Below are positions 7,330-13,956 of a DNA stretch of 64,000 bases, in pieces. Positions within the stretch are counted from its first letter, which is position 1. Each line of letters begins with the position of its first letter. The stretch spans positions 38,431 to 102,430 of the IMG/VR virus record IMGVR_UViG_3300000172_000001. One strand, given 5' to 3'. Made by a program: the position numbers and the translations under genes. Below the pieces are notes generated by a model. The model was not told where the DNA came from and did not search any database. It saw nothing but the letters and a program-made list of their open reading frames with translations. Origin of the DNA: a virus.

Positions 7330-7487
7330 TGTTCCTTTCCTTTTTTACTGTTTAAATCATCTTGGATATTGTTATAAGTTTTTAACAATTTAGCTTTTTC
7401 TTTGGCTCGTTTTTGATCATCTCCAATAGCCCATAATTTTAGAAACCCAGTCCATGTGACTTGTGGTTTTTCTTTCTTTTCTTTCAT
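7326..7487 (-). CDS. Small lysine-rich protein, 53 residues
   Basis: Begins MKEKKEKPQVTWTG behind a GAGG ribosome site and is rich in Lys and Gln, with a central helix. It ends in TGA directly followed by TAA, so the product is 53 residues if TGA stops and 54 if it is read as Trp. The TGA overlaps the GTG of the next gene. No family recognised. Confidence 0.5.
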   Translation of the reverse strand: MKEKKEKPQVTWTGFLKLWAIGDDQKRAKEKAKLLKTYNNIQDDLNSKKGKEQ

Positions 7488-7505
7488 TTATCCTCTTTGT
7501 TATTA

Positions 7506-7630
7506 GTGGCTAGGACAGGACTCGAACCTGCATACGCACCATGCGTCCACTATATAGTATATCTACTGAAGTGTTACTGAGTCGAACAGCCTACTACGCG
7601 AAGATGTTTCCCAATTACATCACCTAACCA
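7506..7630 (-). tRNA. tRNA-like gene with about 38-base insert in the anticodon region
   Basis: Both ends fold well: acceptor TGGTTAG/CTAGCCA, D-arm GATGT/ACATC with GG in the loop, a variable-arm hairpin ACGCA/TGCGT and T-arm CAGG, TTCGAGT, CCTG. Between D-arm and variable arm there are about 55 bases where 17 are expected, containing a second T-loop-like TTCGACT and short inverted repeats. No normal anticodon arm is found. It could be an intron, an insertion or a fusion of two tRNAs. Confidence 0.4.
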
Positions 7631-7639
7631 TTTTTTTTG

Positions 7640-7712
7640 TGGGCCCTGCTGGACTCGAACCAGCATCCTACACATTATGAGTGTGTTGCTCAGCCAATTG
7701 AGCTAAAGGCCC
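7640..7712 (-). tRNA. tRNA-Met (CAU), elongator-like
   Basis: Acceptor GGGCCTT/AGGGCCC, anticodon stem ACACA/TGTGT, loop CTCATAA, T-loop TTCGAGT. Fully paired first base pair, so not an initiator; Met or lysidine-modified Ile2. Confidence 0.85.
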
Positions 7713-7715
7713 TGG

Positions 7716-7805
7716 AGGAGAGGACAGGGATCGAACCTGCAGACCCCCTTGCGGGGGCGCACCGGTTTTCAAGACCGGCAGAATACCATTCTCTTACACC
7801 TCTCC
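7716..7805 (-). tRNA. tRNA-Ser (UGA)
   Basis: Type II cloverleaf: acceptor GGAGAGG/CCTCTCC, anticodon stem CCGGT/ACCGG with loop CTTGAAA, long variable arm CCCCC/GGGGG, T-loop TTCGATC. Confidence 0.9.
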
Positions 7806-7899
7806 GTAAAGAGCGACGCGATACTTTTTTCTGCAGTTATTATATTGCGCGCTCCCATCTCCTTCTGCTCTTACACGCAAGCGATGGCAGATGAGTCTG
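7806..7899. other. tRNA spacer, no gene seen
   Basis: Ninety-four bases between tRNA-Ser and tRNA-Phe with no plausible ORF or strong hairpin; presumably processed out of a tRNA precursor. Confidence 0.4.
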
Positions 7900-7971
7900 T
7901 GGCGAAAGATGGAATCGAACCACCGTCGCGTGGATCTTCAATCCACCGCTCTACCCCTGAGCTACCCCGCC
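7900..7971 (-). tRNA. tRNA-Phe (GAA)
   Basis: Anticodon stem GTGGA/TCCAC, loop TTGAAGA, D-stem GCTC/GAGC, T-loop TTCGATT. The acceptor uses three G-U pairs. The last ten bases of the upstream protein gene overlap its 5' end, which supplies that gene's TAG stop. Confidence 0.9.
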
Positions 7972-8465
7972 GGAGTATTTAATAATTTAATTGCTTGTTC
8001 TACATGCTCATCTTGTAGACCTAAATCTGTTTTTGTTTGTACTAGTCGATCCATTAAATGCTCCATGTCTGAGTCATCGTCCAAAATTATGAAGGAATCG
8101 GCTCTTTCGTGGTAATGTTCTTTAGAGAACTCAGGATCTGCGTCGTATTCGGCATTATGCTCATCAAGCCATTGTTGAATTTCTATGCCTCTTCTTTTAT
8201 GTAGTCTTGGGGTACTCTTCCCTATTACGAAGGGTAAATTGAATCCCAAGGCAGCAAATAGATGTCTAAACATAAATGAATCACCATGAAGTCTCCAAGT
8301 TGAGGATACTACTATTTGTGCTCCAGTTGCGTCAATTATTTGCTTTAAGCGTTCTACTAGCGTTATGTCTGGAAGCCATACATTTCCTAACTTTTCTTCA
8401 TGTCGTTTATGTACCGACTCACGATTATTGAGTACGCCGTCGATATCTAAAAATATTACTTTCAA
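7962..8465 (-). CDS. HAD-superfamily phosphatase of the HAD_SAK type
   Basis: 167 residues. Motif I is FLDIDGVLN (both catalytic Asp present), motif II VSSTWR, and the acidic motif IV FIILDDDSDM. The DIDGVLN plus SSTWR pair is characteristic of HAD domains associated with RNA-repair polyproteins. The start is TTG, fused closely to the next gene upstream. The stop TAG lies inside tRNA-Phe, using its conserved TAGCTC; amber readthrough would add seven residues before a TGA. Probably a 3' or 2',3'-cyclic end-processing phosphatase (inference). Confidence 0.7.
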   Translation of the reverse strand: MKVIFLDIDGVLNNRESVHKRHEEKLGNVWLPDITLVERLKQIIDATGAQIVVSSTWRLHGDSFMFRHLFAALGFNLPFVIGKSTPRLHKRRGIEIQQWLDEHNAEYDADPEFSKEHYHERADSFIILDDDSDMEHLMDRLVQTKTDLGLQDEHVEQAIKLLNTPAG

Positions 8466-8822
8466 TTATTCAATTCCTTCTTCTTTTTTCCATTTCTGGT
8501 AACGTTCAACTCTTTCCAAATATATCTCATACTCGGCTCGAGTTCCGCCTTTGCACCCTCCGTGACCGTCTGATCTGATCTGCCAACCAACAAAGGCATA
8601 ATGATCCTTGCATTTAGCTTCATATTTCGCTAATTCGTCTTCTTCAATAGGAAAAAAGTCATAAATTTCTGTTAAACGTTTAAAGGTGTAGTTGTCATGA
8701 GCGTTTGCTCTTGTGCCGTCTGAATATTTTATAGGTTTATAGCTTCTATAGCAATTGTTTGATTCGTCTAATTCCCATATATAGGAATCGTCTGGCCTGA
8801 CTATATATTTTGGATTTTTCAT
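8466..8822 (-). CDS. Hypothetical protein
   Basis: 118 residues, rich in Tyr, Asp and Glu, with a C-terminal charged helix (EIYLERVERYQKWKKEEG). The N-terminus IVRPDDSYIWELDESNNCYRSYKP looks like a beta hairpin. No recognised motif. ATG start; it ends directly against the HAD gene. Confidence 0.5.
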   Translation of the reverse strand: MKNPKYIVRPDDSYIWELDESNNCYRSYKPIKYSDGTRANAHDNYTFKRLTEIYDFFPIEEDELAKYEAKCKDHYAFVGWQIRSDGHGGCKGGTRAEYEIYLERVERYQKWKKEEGIE

Positions 8823-8846
8823 TTTTTAGTTCCTAAGTTAATTGGG

Positions 8847-8929
8847 GTGTCGGACGGGATTTGAACCCGCATGAGGAGCAACTCCAACTCGGGTCACAGC
8901 CGAGTGCATTACCAAATCTGCCACCGACA
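8847..8929 (-). tRNA. tRNA with His anticodon (GUG) on a Leu-like type II body
   Basis: Anticodon stem CTCGG/CCGAG, loop CTGTGAC, so GUG. Unlike normal tRNA-His it has a long variable arm GGAG-TTG-CTCC and a Leu-like 5' half. N73 is C, the HisRS determinant, but position -1 is T rather than the G that bacterial tRNA-His genes encode. The phage also encodes a Thg1 enzyme (34739-35434), which adds exactly that G. Confidence 0.7.
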
Positions 8930-8932
8930 ACG

Positions 8933-9016
8933 GGCTGATGGTAGGATTCGAACCTACGTGGACTTTCGTCACCTGATTACAAATCAGGACCTTTCGACCG
9001 CTCAGGTAACACCAGC
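8933..9016 (-). tRNA. tRNA with Thr anticodon (UGU) on a type II body
   Basis: Acceptor GCTGGTG/CATCAGC, anticodon stem CCTGA/TCAGG with loop TTTGTAA (UGU), D-loop GAGCGGTCGAA typical of Ser/Tyr tRNAs, and a long variable arm closed by GAC-GAAA-GTC. Thr tRNAs are normally type I, so the amino acid loaded is uncertain; SerRS recognises long arms rather than anticodons. Confidence 0.7.
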
Positions 9017-9052
9017 TCTATTTAAAAGTGGGGACGCTTGGCCCCCACGTAT

Positions 9053-10198
9053 TTAAACCTTTAATATTTGTTTACATAACGCAATCTCGTCTGGATCGCC
9101 TGTATGTTTTCCCGGGGAATCTGACAACTTAATAGCTGGTTCCCATACATCATTTAATTTAACAGCGTTAATTTTGATTACCATATTCAATGGTGTAACG
9201 TCTGTATCATTAGTGAAGTTGGTACCAATTCCGTAAGCCGTTTTAATGTGCTTATTCACTTCTTTTTCGATGTGTACCGCTTTTTCGAGATTTAAACTGT
9301 CTGAAAAGATTATTAATTTACTTTTCGGATCAATGTTTAAATGCTCATAGTGGTTAATAATTTTGTTAGCAAACACAAGCGGGTCCCCACTGTCTTGCCT
9401 CACACCGTCAAATAGTTTAGAATACTTCATGGCAAATTCTTTAAGAAAAACGTCTGTAGTAAAGGTATCTGGTAAAGCTGTTCCCAGACTTCCTTGAAAC
9501 ACTTCTACCCATTTCTCTAATACCATAGTAGTTGCCATCTTGTAACCGTATAGGCGTGATAAGACCATATATACTTCGTGAGCTTGTGTACCTGTTGGGG
9601 TTAAATTATATTTTTTGGCAAAATGAACATTAGAGGTTCCTACCAATCCATGCTTTAAAATATTAAGAGTTTTATCATGTACGTCATAAGAGTGCCTTCG
9701 TCTAGTTCCGAAGTCGGCTACGCTTAAATGATTATCGTGTATAATTCTCAATTTTTCTATATTCTGTTTTTCTAACTCATACAGCGGGCTTAATTCCCCA
9801 TTAGACATCTCTGAAATAATAGCCATAATAGGTACTTCCCACAGTATAGTCCTATACCAGGGACCTCTAATACATATCTCAAATTGATGTTGTTTACCGG
9901 GTTCATAAATTACTTCTACTTCAGAAGAGTCATACGCATACCCTTTTAAAAAGTCCCTATACACGGGAGTGAAATAATAACATTTCTTTTTTAAAAAAGT
10001 TGCTTCTGAATCAGTTAACCGTAGTGATCCCATTGCGTTAATATTGCTTATCAATTTTGTAGCAAACGAGTCACTAAACTCAACTGGAGTTCTCAATATC
10101 CACTTGTATTCTACTTCCAGGTTTGGAAATTGCTGACAAACAAACATTTGTTGTGTAAATTTATATATGTCGTTATCTAAAATTGAATTAATTAACAT
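9053..10198 (-). CDS. pncB: Nicotinate phosphoribosyltransferase
   Basis: 381 residues, full length for PncB. Motifs: DFGTRRRHSYD near residue 160, GTSNVHFAKKY near 185, GTQAHEV near 200 and RQDSGDPL near 270, all in the PRPP/nicotinate site. It makes nicotinate mononucleotide from nicotinate, PRPP and ATP, the first committed step of the Preiss-Handler route, feeding NadD and NadE encoded at 4993-6913. The C-terminus SDSPGKHTGDP matches the PncB tail. Its start overlaps the next upstream stop by one base. Confidence 0.92.
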   Translation of the reverse strand: MLINSILDNDIYKFTQQMFVCQQFPNLEVEYKWILRTPVEFSDSFATKLISNINAMGSLRLTDSEATFLKKKCYYFTPVYRDFLKGYAYDSSEVEVIYEPGKQHQFEICIRGPWYRTILWEVPIMAIISEMSNGELSPLYELEKQNIEKLRIIHDNHLSVADFGTRRRHSYDVHDKTLNILKHGLVGTSNVHFAKKYNLTPTGTQAHEVYMVLSRLYGYKMATTMVLEKWVEVFQGSLGTALPDTFTTDVFLKEFAMKYSKLFDGVRQDSGDPLVFANKIINHYEHLNIDPKSKLIIFSDSLNLEKAVHIEKEVNKHIKTAYGIGTNFTNDTDVTPLNMVIKINAVKLNDVWEPAIKLSDSPGKHTGDPDEIALCKQILKV

Positions 10199-10491
10199 TA
10201 TTTGGTATCCTTTCCAGAGTGTATTGTACGTAATACGGTTAGGCTGGAAGAACCGTCAACCACCTCTATTATACAACGCTCGATAGCATAGTCTTTCAAT
10301 AAAAAGTGTCTTTCTGCTATCTTTCTCCAACCGTAGTTATCGTATCCTTGAACGTCTATTTTAGTGGGACTAACTTTAGTTATTGCCCACCTACGTTGTG
10401 TCCAGTATGACGGAATGTGGTCTTCGCCAGTACTAGCTCGTACCGTTATAACGTCATCTACTTTTAATTTAAACATCTGTTTCCTCTCCAT
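10198..10491 (-). CDS. Hypothetical protein
   Basis: 97 residues, beta-rich: VDDVITVRASTGEDHIPSYW then WAITKVSPTKIDVQGYDNYGW. This reads like an SH3/PUA-type barrel, a common phage small-protein fold, but no family is certain. ATG start overlaps the upstream gene; stop overlaps pncB. Confidence 0.45.
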   Translation of the reverse strand: MERKQMFKLKVDDVITVRASTGEDHIPSYWTQRRWAITKVSPTKIDVQGYDNYGWRKIAERHFLLKDYAIERCIIEVVDGSSSLTVLRTIHSGKDTK

Positions 10492-10657
10492 TAAGTTTAT
10501 CGAGTTTTCTACAAATTTGTAATAGAAGTATATCTGTAAGGGTTAGTCTGCCATTTCCAAATTTGGTTTCCAAAATAAGTTGTAAATCCTCATCTATGGT
10601 AGCTTCTAAAGGTAGTATAACCTCACTCATTAATAAACCTTCTCGAGTATTTCCCAA
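10469..10657 (-). CDS. Hypothetical small protein
   Basis: 62 residues, acidic with a Leu-rich helix (IDEDLQLILETKF then LTDILLLQICRKLDKLN). A second in-frame ATG nine codons in (MSEVILPLEATI) lies right at the end of the pilin-like gene and may be the true start. Overlaps both neighbours. Unknown. Confidence 0.45.
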   Translation of the reverse strand: MGNTREGLLMSEVILPLEATIDEDLQLILETKFGNGRLTLTDILLLQICRKLDKLNGEETDV

Positions 10658-10965
10658 CGTGCCTCGGGAATATTAATTACTTGAACTATTTCGCCATTGA
10701 CAAAAAAAGTTAGTTTGTTGTCACCTATTGACACACGATCCGCTAAGTATTCTTTGTCATATTTAATATTATAAGCTTTGTCATAAACTGTAAGAGTATA
10801 GGTAGTTCTAGAATCATTTCCATAACCTAATTCTGTTTTCGTACCATTCGCATCTATAACACCAGAATTAAAAAGCTTTGGTATTGCCACTGAGCCTATA
10901 ATCCCTGCAATTACTAGAACAATAATTAGTTCTATTATTGTAAATCCTTTTTTACTTCCATTCAT
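10630..10965 (-). CDS. Type IV prepilin-like (pseudopilin) protein
   Basis: 111 residues. The N-terminus is KKGFTIIELIIVLVIAGIIG, a textbook class III signal: basic leader ending in Gly, cleavage before Phe/Thr, Glu at +5 and a hydrophobic helix. The rest is a small beta domain (TYTLTVYDKAYNIKYD, LTFFVNGEIVQVI), shorter than major pilins and similar in size to minor pseudopilins. Prepilin peptidase of the host would be needed. It overlaps the NADAR gene upstream. A phage-encoded pilin is unusual; its role (competition with host pili, exclusion) is speculative. Confidence 0.8.
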   Translation of the reverse strand: MNGSKKGFTIIELIIVLVIAGIIGSVAIPKLFNSGVIDANGTKTELGYGNDSRTTYTLTVYDKAYNIKYDKEYLADRVSIGDNKLTFFVNGEIVQVINIPEARWEILEKVY

Positions 10966-11413
10966 TTTCTTTTAGTTCCTTTCTTACTTTCATTAATGCT
11001 TTTCCTAAAAGGTTTGTACCTTTACCATTTTTTCCGATGCCCCATATTGCGTCGTTCCATTCAGCCGCGTCTTCTATTAATTCTGCATCTTGTGTACATA
11101 GTAAAATCTTTTTGTAAAGATCTATTTTGAATTTTTCTCTTAAGCACATAACCATAATGTCATATTTTACTTCTTCCCAATCTGGGCGAAGATTTACTTT
11201 ATTACCCGCACGTTTAGATTTGCCAGGGGTTTTTAACTGTGCTATTTCTTTACGTATTGTGTTATTAAATGTTTTATGTGCTTGAAACGCATGCTCTACT
11301 GTTGGATATTCAATACCTTCTATAGTAATAGGGGAATGTGCAAAATTAGAAAAATATTGATCATAGCCTGATGGCTTCTTTGCGGAGAAAATTATTTGGT
11401 TTGTGTTTTTCAT
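10952..11413 (-). CDS. NADAR (YbiA-like) family protein
   Basis: 153 residues. YFSNF near residue 21, PTVEHAFQAHKTF near 38, the RPDWEEVKYDIM region and C-terminal GKGTNLLGKALMKVR are the defining NADAR motifs. NADAR proteins act on N-glycosides of ADP-ribose or riboflavin intermediates; some remove ADP-ribose from guanine in DNA, as the antitoxin side of DarT1-NADAR. Together with the macro-like and NAD genes this fits reversal of host ADP-ribosylation (inference). Confidence 0.85.
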   Translation of the reverse strand: MKNTNQIIFSAKKPSGYDQYFSNFAHSPITIEGIEYPTVEHAFQAHKTFNNTIRKEIAQLKTPGKSKRAGNKVNLRPDWEEVKYDIMVMCLREKFKIDLYKKILLCTQDAELIEDAAEWNDAIWGIGKNGKGTNLLGKALMKVRKELKENEWK

Positions 11414-11443
11414 TTGTTAGTTTGATTTTTATTATTTAAAAGT

Positions 11444-11527
11444 GTGGGCAGAGAAGGATTCGAACCTCCGAACCCCGTAGGGACCAGATCTACAATCTGG
11501 CGCTTTTGACCGCTCGGCCAGCTGCCC
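11444..11527 (-). tRNA. tRNA-Tyr (GUA)
   Basis: Type II tRNA: GGGCAG acceptor, anticodon stem CCAGA/TCTGG with loop TTGTAGA (GUA), variable arm CCCTACGGGG, T-loop TTCGAAT, N73 A. Confidence 0.9.
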
Positions 11528-11534
11528 AACTTAA

Positions 11535-12242
11535 TTATCGTTCTCTTCCATGGTAGTCGTTCGGATATAAATCTTCTGATAAGTCTGATTGCCAGTACTC
11601 ATGCGTATTTACATCCATGATAGTAAGTTTTCCTTCCCAACCTGATCCGGTGTCTAACATCCATAGATTGGAAATATTTAAAGGTTTATCCGTTCCAAAC
11701 ATTCCTGTAGTTGTATGCCCAACGAATACCTCTTTATAATCTTTAAATTCACGCTTTTGAGTTACGTAAATTTTTGCCACTTCAATGATGTGACGATTCC
11801 AATACAAATTATACGGATCCTGATCCCGGATAGGGACCTTTTGATCGAATCCTCCGTGTACGTAGATTTTGTTCTCATCATCGATGTGGTAAAATACTGT
11901 TTTGTTACGTAGATAATGTAGGTGCTTAGTTCTCCATTCTAGTGGGGCTGACACGTAGCTGGCAATTGTAGCCATACCACCTTGTCTAGTCCACAATGAG
12001 GGAGTTTGTCCATATTCTAACCACCCAAGTAGCCATACGTCGTGATTACCTATAACCTATATTAAATTCTTAATCTTTAAAAGTTCTTCGAAACACTTTG
12101 CCGTATCTGGCCACCCGTCATTTATATCGCCAAGAAAGACTAATGTATCCTCCTCATAATTGAAGTTAGAACGTTCGAAACATTGGAGCATGCCCTGGTA
12201 ATTACCATGTACGTCTCCCAGTACAAATATTTTATTTTTCAT
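11535..12242 (-). CDS. Calcineurin-like metallophosphoesterase with one in-frame TAG
   Basis: One reading frame of 236 codons interrupted only by a TAG at 12057-12059. Upstream: FVLGDVHGNYQGML and LVFLGDINDGWPD, the first two metal motifs (GDxHG, GDxxDxG). The TAG lies directly before VIGNHDVW, the third motif (GNHD), and VHGGF and VGHTTTG follow downstream, so both halves are one protein phosphatase of the lambda/PPP type. The position before VIGNHD is often Tyr or Phe in relatives. Either the amber tRNA at 366-441 decodes it, or the gene is a recent point-mutant. Confidence 0.8.
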
Positions 12243-12460
12243 CCTTCATCCTTTGTAATGTGGTTTATACAGGCAGCTATTCTACTATCCTGGTAAAATG
12301 GATCCATTGCTGTAGCTCTAATCTCTTCTGCTACTTCCGGATAAAGTATATAAAGTGCATTAAAAATACATTGCCCACGTCTCCAGAGGGGGTTGTTTAG
12401 TCCCATTTTATTTGTTGTTTGAAAGAGGGTTTTCATTTCCTCTTGAGTTAATTTATTCAT
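12239..12460 (-). CDS. Hypothetical protein
   Basis: 73 residues from ATG at 12460 (MNKLTQEEMKTLFQTTNKM). This start overlaps the upstream TAA by one base, which is more likely than an upstream in-frame codon. Helical, with W-RRGQCIFNALYILYP and AACINHITKDEG. Small phage proteins of this appearance are common but uncharacterised. The stop TGA overlaps the phosphatase ATG. Confidence 0.5.
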   Translation of the reverse strand: MNKLTQEEMKTLFQTTNKMGLNNPLWRRGQCIFNALYILYPEVAEEIRATAMDPFYQDSRIAACINHITKDEG

Positions 12461-12645
12461 TACCAACGTCTCCCGCACTCACACTCCCAGCGTCCTTTAT
12501 AAACTTTGGTTGCTAATAGTCCGCAACTATGGCATGTCATTTTTGGGGCTATACGGGTATTTATTCCGAATAGTACTCCTTTTAAAAAGGTGTCAATTAC
12601 TTGGAAAAGCCCGGTAGTAATTTTATCTTTAGTTTCTTGTTTCAT
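12460..12645 (-). CDS. Small zinc-ribbon protein
   Basis: 61 residues starting MKQETKDKITTGL. The C-terminal half has CHSCG and then CECGRRW, a four-Cys zinc ribbon with Trp/Arg tail that may touch nucleic acid. The N-terminal half is an amphipathic helix. The start follows GAGAAATAATT and lies just downstream of tRNA-Pro. Confidence 0.55.
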   Translation of the reverse strand: MKQETKDKITTGLFQVIDTFLKGVLFGINTRIAPKMTCHSCGLLATKVYKGRWECECGRRW

Positions 12646-12667
12646 AATTATTTCTCTTTTTTTTCTG

Positions 12668-12741
12668 TAGCACGAGTGGGCGTCGAACCCACCTTCCCAG
12701 GTTTCCAAAACCCAAGAGCCTCGCCCCCGGTCACCGCACTA
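12668..12741 (-). tRNA. tRNA-Pro (UGG)
   Basis: Acceptor TAGTGCG/CGTGCTA, anticodon loop TTTGGAA (UGG) on a weak stem TGGGT/ACCTG, T-stem GTGGG/CCCAC with loop TTCGACG. Confidence 0.8.
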
Positions 12742-12752
12742 AACCTATTTAG

Positions 12753-12989
12753 CTACCTAACTTTCCTAGCTACCGCTATTATTTCATGTACAAATACATC
12801 TCCCAATTCATAGCTGCCATAAGTATAGGGAGACTTAACTCCGCAAAACCATCTAGCGCCTTCTTTGTTATCATCTATTTGCCATTTTTTTAAAACTTTC
12901 CATTCCCAAGACTGATCTAAAGTTCTCCATATTTCATATGGGTTGTCAAGAGGTCTGGTCTTTCCACATAAATTCTTCTGTCTTGTCAT
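12753..12989 (-). CDS. Hypothetical protein
   Basis: 78 residues from MTRQKNLCGKTRPLDNPYEIW. The upstream in-frame extension runs through tRNA-Glu, so this ATG is chosen. Compact and Trp-rich (WRTLDQSWEWKVLKKW). Ends in TAG. The pattern NPYEIW then W-EWKVLKKWQ resembles small phage proteins of unknown function. Confidence 0.5.
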   Translation of the reverse strand: MTRQKNLCGKTRPLDNPYEIWRTLDQSWEWKVLKKWQIDDNKEGARWFCGVKSPYTYGSYELGDVFVHEIIAVARKVR

Positions 12990-13015
12990 TTTATTTTTCT
13001 GGTTTGTTACCTTCG

Positions 13016-13087
13016 TAGCGCATAGGAGAATCGAACTCCTGTACCCAGACTGAAAACCTGGTGTCCTAGCCATTAGACGAATGCGCC
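13016..13087 (-). tRNA. tRNA-Glu (UUC)
   Basis: Acceptor GGCGCAT/ATGCGCT, anticodon loop TTTTCAG (UUC) on stem CCAGG/TCTGG, T-loop TTCGATT. Confidence 0.88.
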
Positions 13088-13099
13088 GTTATTAATGAG

Positions 13100-13173
13100 T
13101 GGAGAAGAGGGGATTTGAACCCCTGACCCTCTGCGTGCAAAGCAGTTGCTCTCCCAGACTGAGCTACAACCCC
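13100..13173 (-). tRNA. tRNA-Ala (UGC)
   Basis: Anticodon stem ACTGC/GCAGA, loop TTTGCAC (UGC), D-stem GCTC/GAGC, T-stem AGGGG/CCCCT. Two T-T mismatches weaken the acceptor. Confidence 0.85.
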
Positions 13174-13179
13174 ATTAAT

Positions 13180-13416
13180 TTATTCTGTTTGTTCTGTTGC
13201 TTGTTTTTCTTCTTCTGCCATGACTACTTCTGATTCGGCCCATGAAAGTATTAAAAGATACCACACGATTCCACAAATGGCATAACAAGCTAGTCCATAT
13301 GTTTTTGCCCATCCGGCTTTCTTTGTATACTTTGGCATTAGCGACATTACTAGGAACATAGTTCCAAGCCCAAATATAATTCCCACTGGTATGAGAAGTA
13401 CTATAATTCCCATCAT
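13180..13416 (-). CDS. Small membrane protein, two TM helices
   Basis: 78 residues. Hydrophobic segments at about residues 4-26 and 40-60, then an acidic tail rich in Glu and Gln (MAEEEKQATEQTE). Starts at a double ATG behind AAAGGACAACG. Might be a holin-like or host-envelope-modifying protein, but nothing specific supports that. Confidence 0.6.
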   Translation of the reverse strand: MMGIIVLLIPVGIIFGLGTMFLVMSLMPKYTKKAGWAKTYGLACYAICGIVWYLLILSWAESEVVMAEEEKQATEQTE

Positions 13417-13441
13417 AACGTTGTCCTTTCTTTTTATTTCG

Positions 13442-13514
13442 CAGAGCGCACGGGGATCGAACCCGCAGTCTCCGGCGTGACAGGCCGGCGTGTTACCATT
13501 AACACTTCCACCCT
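13442..13514 (-). tRNA. tRNA-Asp (GUC)
   Basis: Anticodon stem CCGGC/GCCGG, loop CTGTCAC (GUC), N73 G as expected for Asp, T-loop TTCGATC. Confidence 0.88.
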
Positions 13515-13523
13515 ATAAATTAG

Positions 13524-13595
13524 AGCCTAGGGAAGGAGTTGAACCTCCATTTCTCTTAGCGGACTAAGAGCGTCTTACCATTAGACGACCACGGC
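13524..13595 (-). tRNA. tRNA-like gene with 8-base/closed anticodon loop
   Basis: D-arm GTCT/AGAC with GG, T-arm GGAGG, TTCAACT, CCTTC and variable region are normal. The anticodon arm CTCTTAG/CTAAGAG pairs over seven bases and closes only TCCG, or, with a normal five-pair stem, leaves an eight-base loop. Either a frameshift-suppressor-type tRNA (Gly or Arg register) or a non-decoding tRNA mimic. Two acceptor pairs are mismatched. Confidence 0.55.
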
Positions 13596-13597
13596 GT

Positions 13598-13670
13598 TGG
13601 TTGGGGGTGTGGGATTTGAACCCACATTCGCCTGCCTCTGCAGACGTCCTTTACGTTGGATGAGCCCCCA
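13598..13670 (-). tRNA. tRNA-like gene with closed anticodon arm, CCA encoded
   Basis: Acceptor TGGGGG/CCCCCA followed by A-CCA, T-arm GTGGG, TTCAAAT, CCCAC. The anticodon arm CGTCTGC/GCAGGCG pairs over seven positions and closes AGAG, with no U33 and no usable anticodon; the D-loop lacks GG. It shares an encoded CCA with the two initiator-like genes near 4.1 kb. Confidence 0.5.
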
Positions 13671-13707
13671 TTAATTTTTTCTCTCTATGTCAAAAAACTA
13701 GAATCTT

Positions 13708-13947
13708 CTATAGAAGGTTCTTTTGTTTTAAAATACGATTTACATGTAGTTTTGTAATTACAGGCTGTTTATTTTGACTAGCCATATGTAACGCAATTTT
13801 AACCTCTTTACCTTTGTGCCCTGGTTTGCTTGTTGCAAATTTTACAATTCGTCTTGCTATGTTCATTTCCCGTGTTTCACGCCCCAGGTATCGTTGGCAT
13901 TTTATTTTGTCTCTACCCTGTTTGTTAGAGTTTGATTTTTGTGACAT
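13708..13947 (-). CDS. Hypothetical basic protein
   Basis: 79 residues, rich in Lys, Arg, Asn and Gln, e.g. IARRIVKFATSKPGHKGKEV and a C-terminal KLHVNRILKQKNLL. A DNA- or RNA-binding helix-turn-helix is possible: KEVKIALHMASQNKQPVITKLHVNRIL has a plausible two-helix spacing. Ends in TAG, five codons before a TGA. Confidence 0.5.
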   Translation of the reverse strand: MSQKSNSNKQGRDKIKCQRYLGRETREMNIARRIVKFATSKPGHKGKEVKIALHMASQNKQPVITKLHVNRILKQKNLL

Positions 13948-13956
13948 TAGCTTTCC

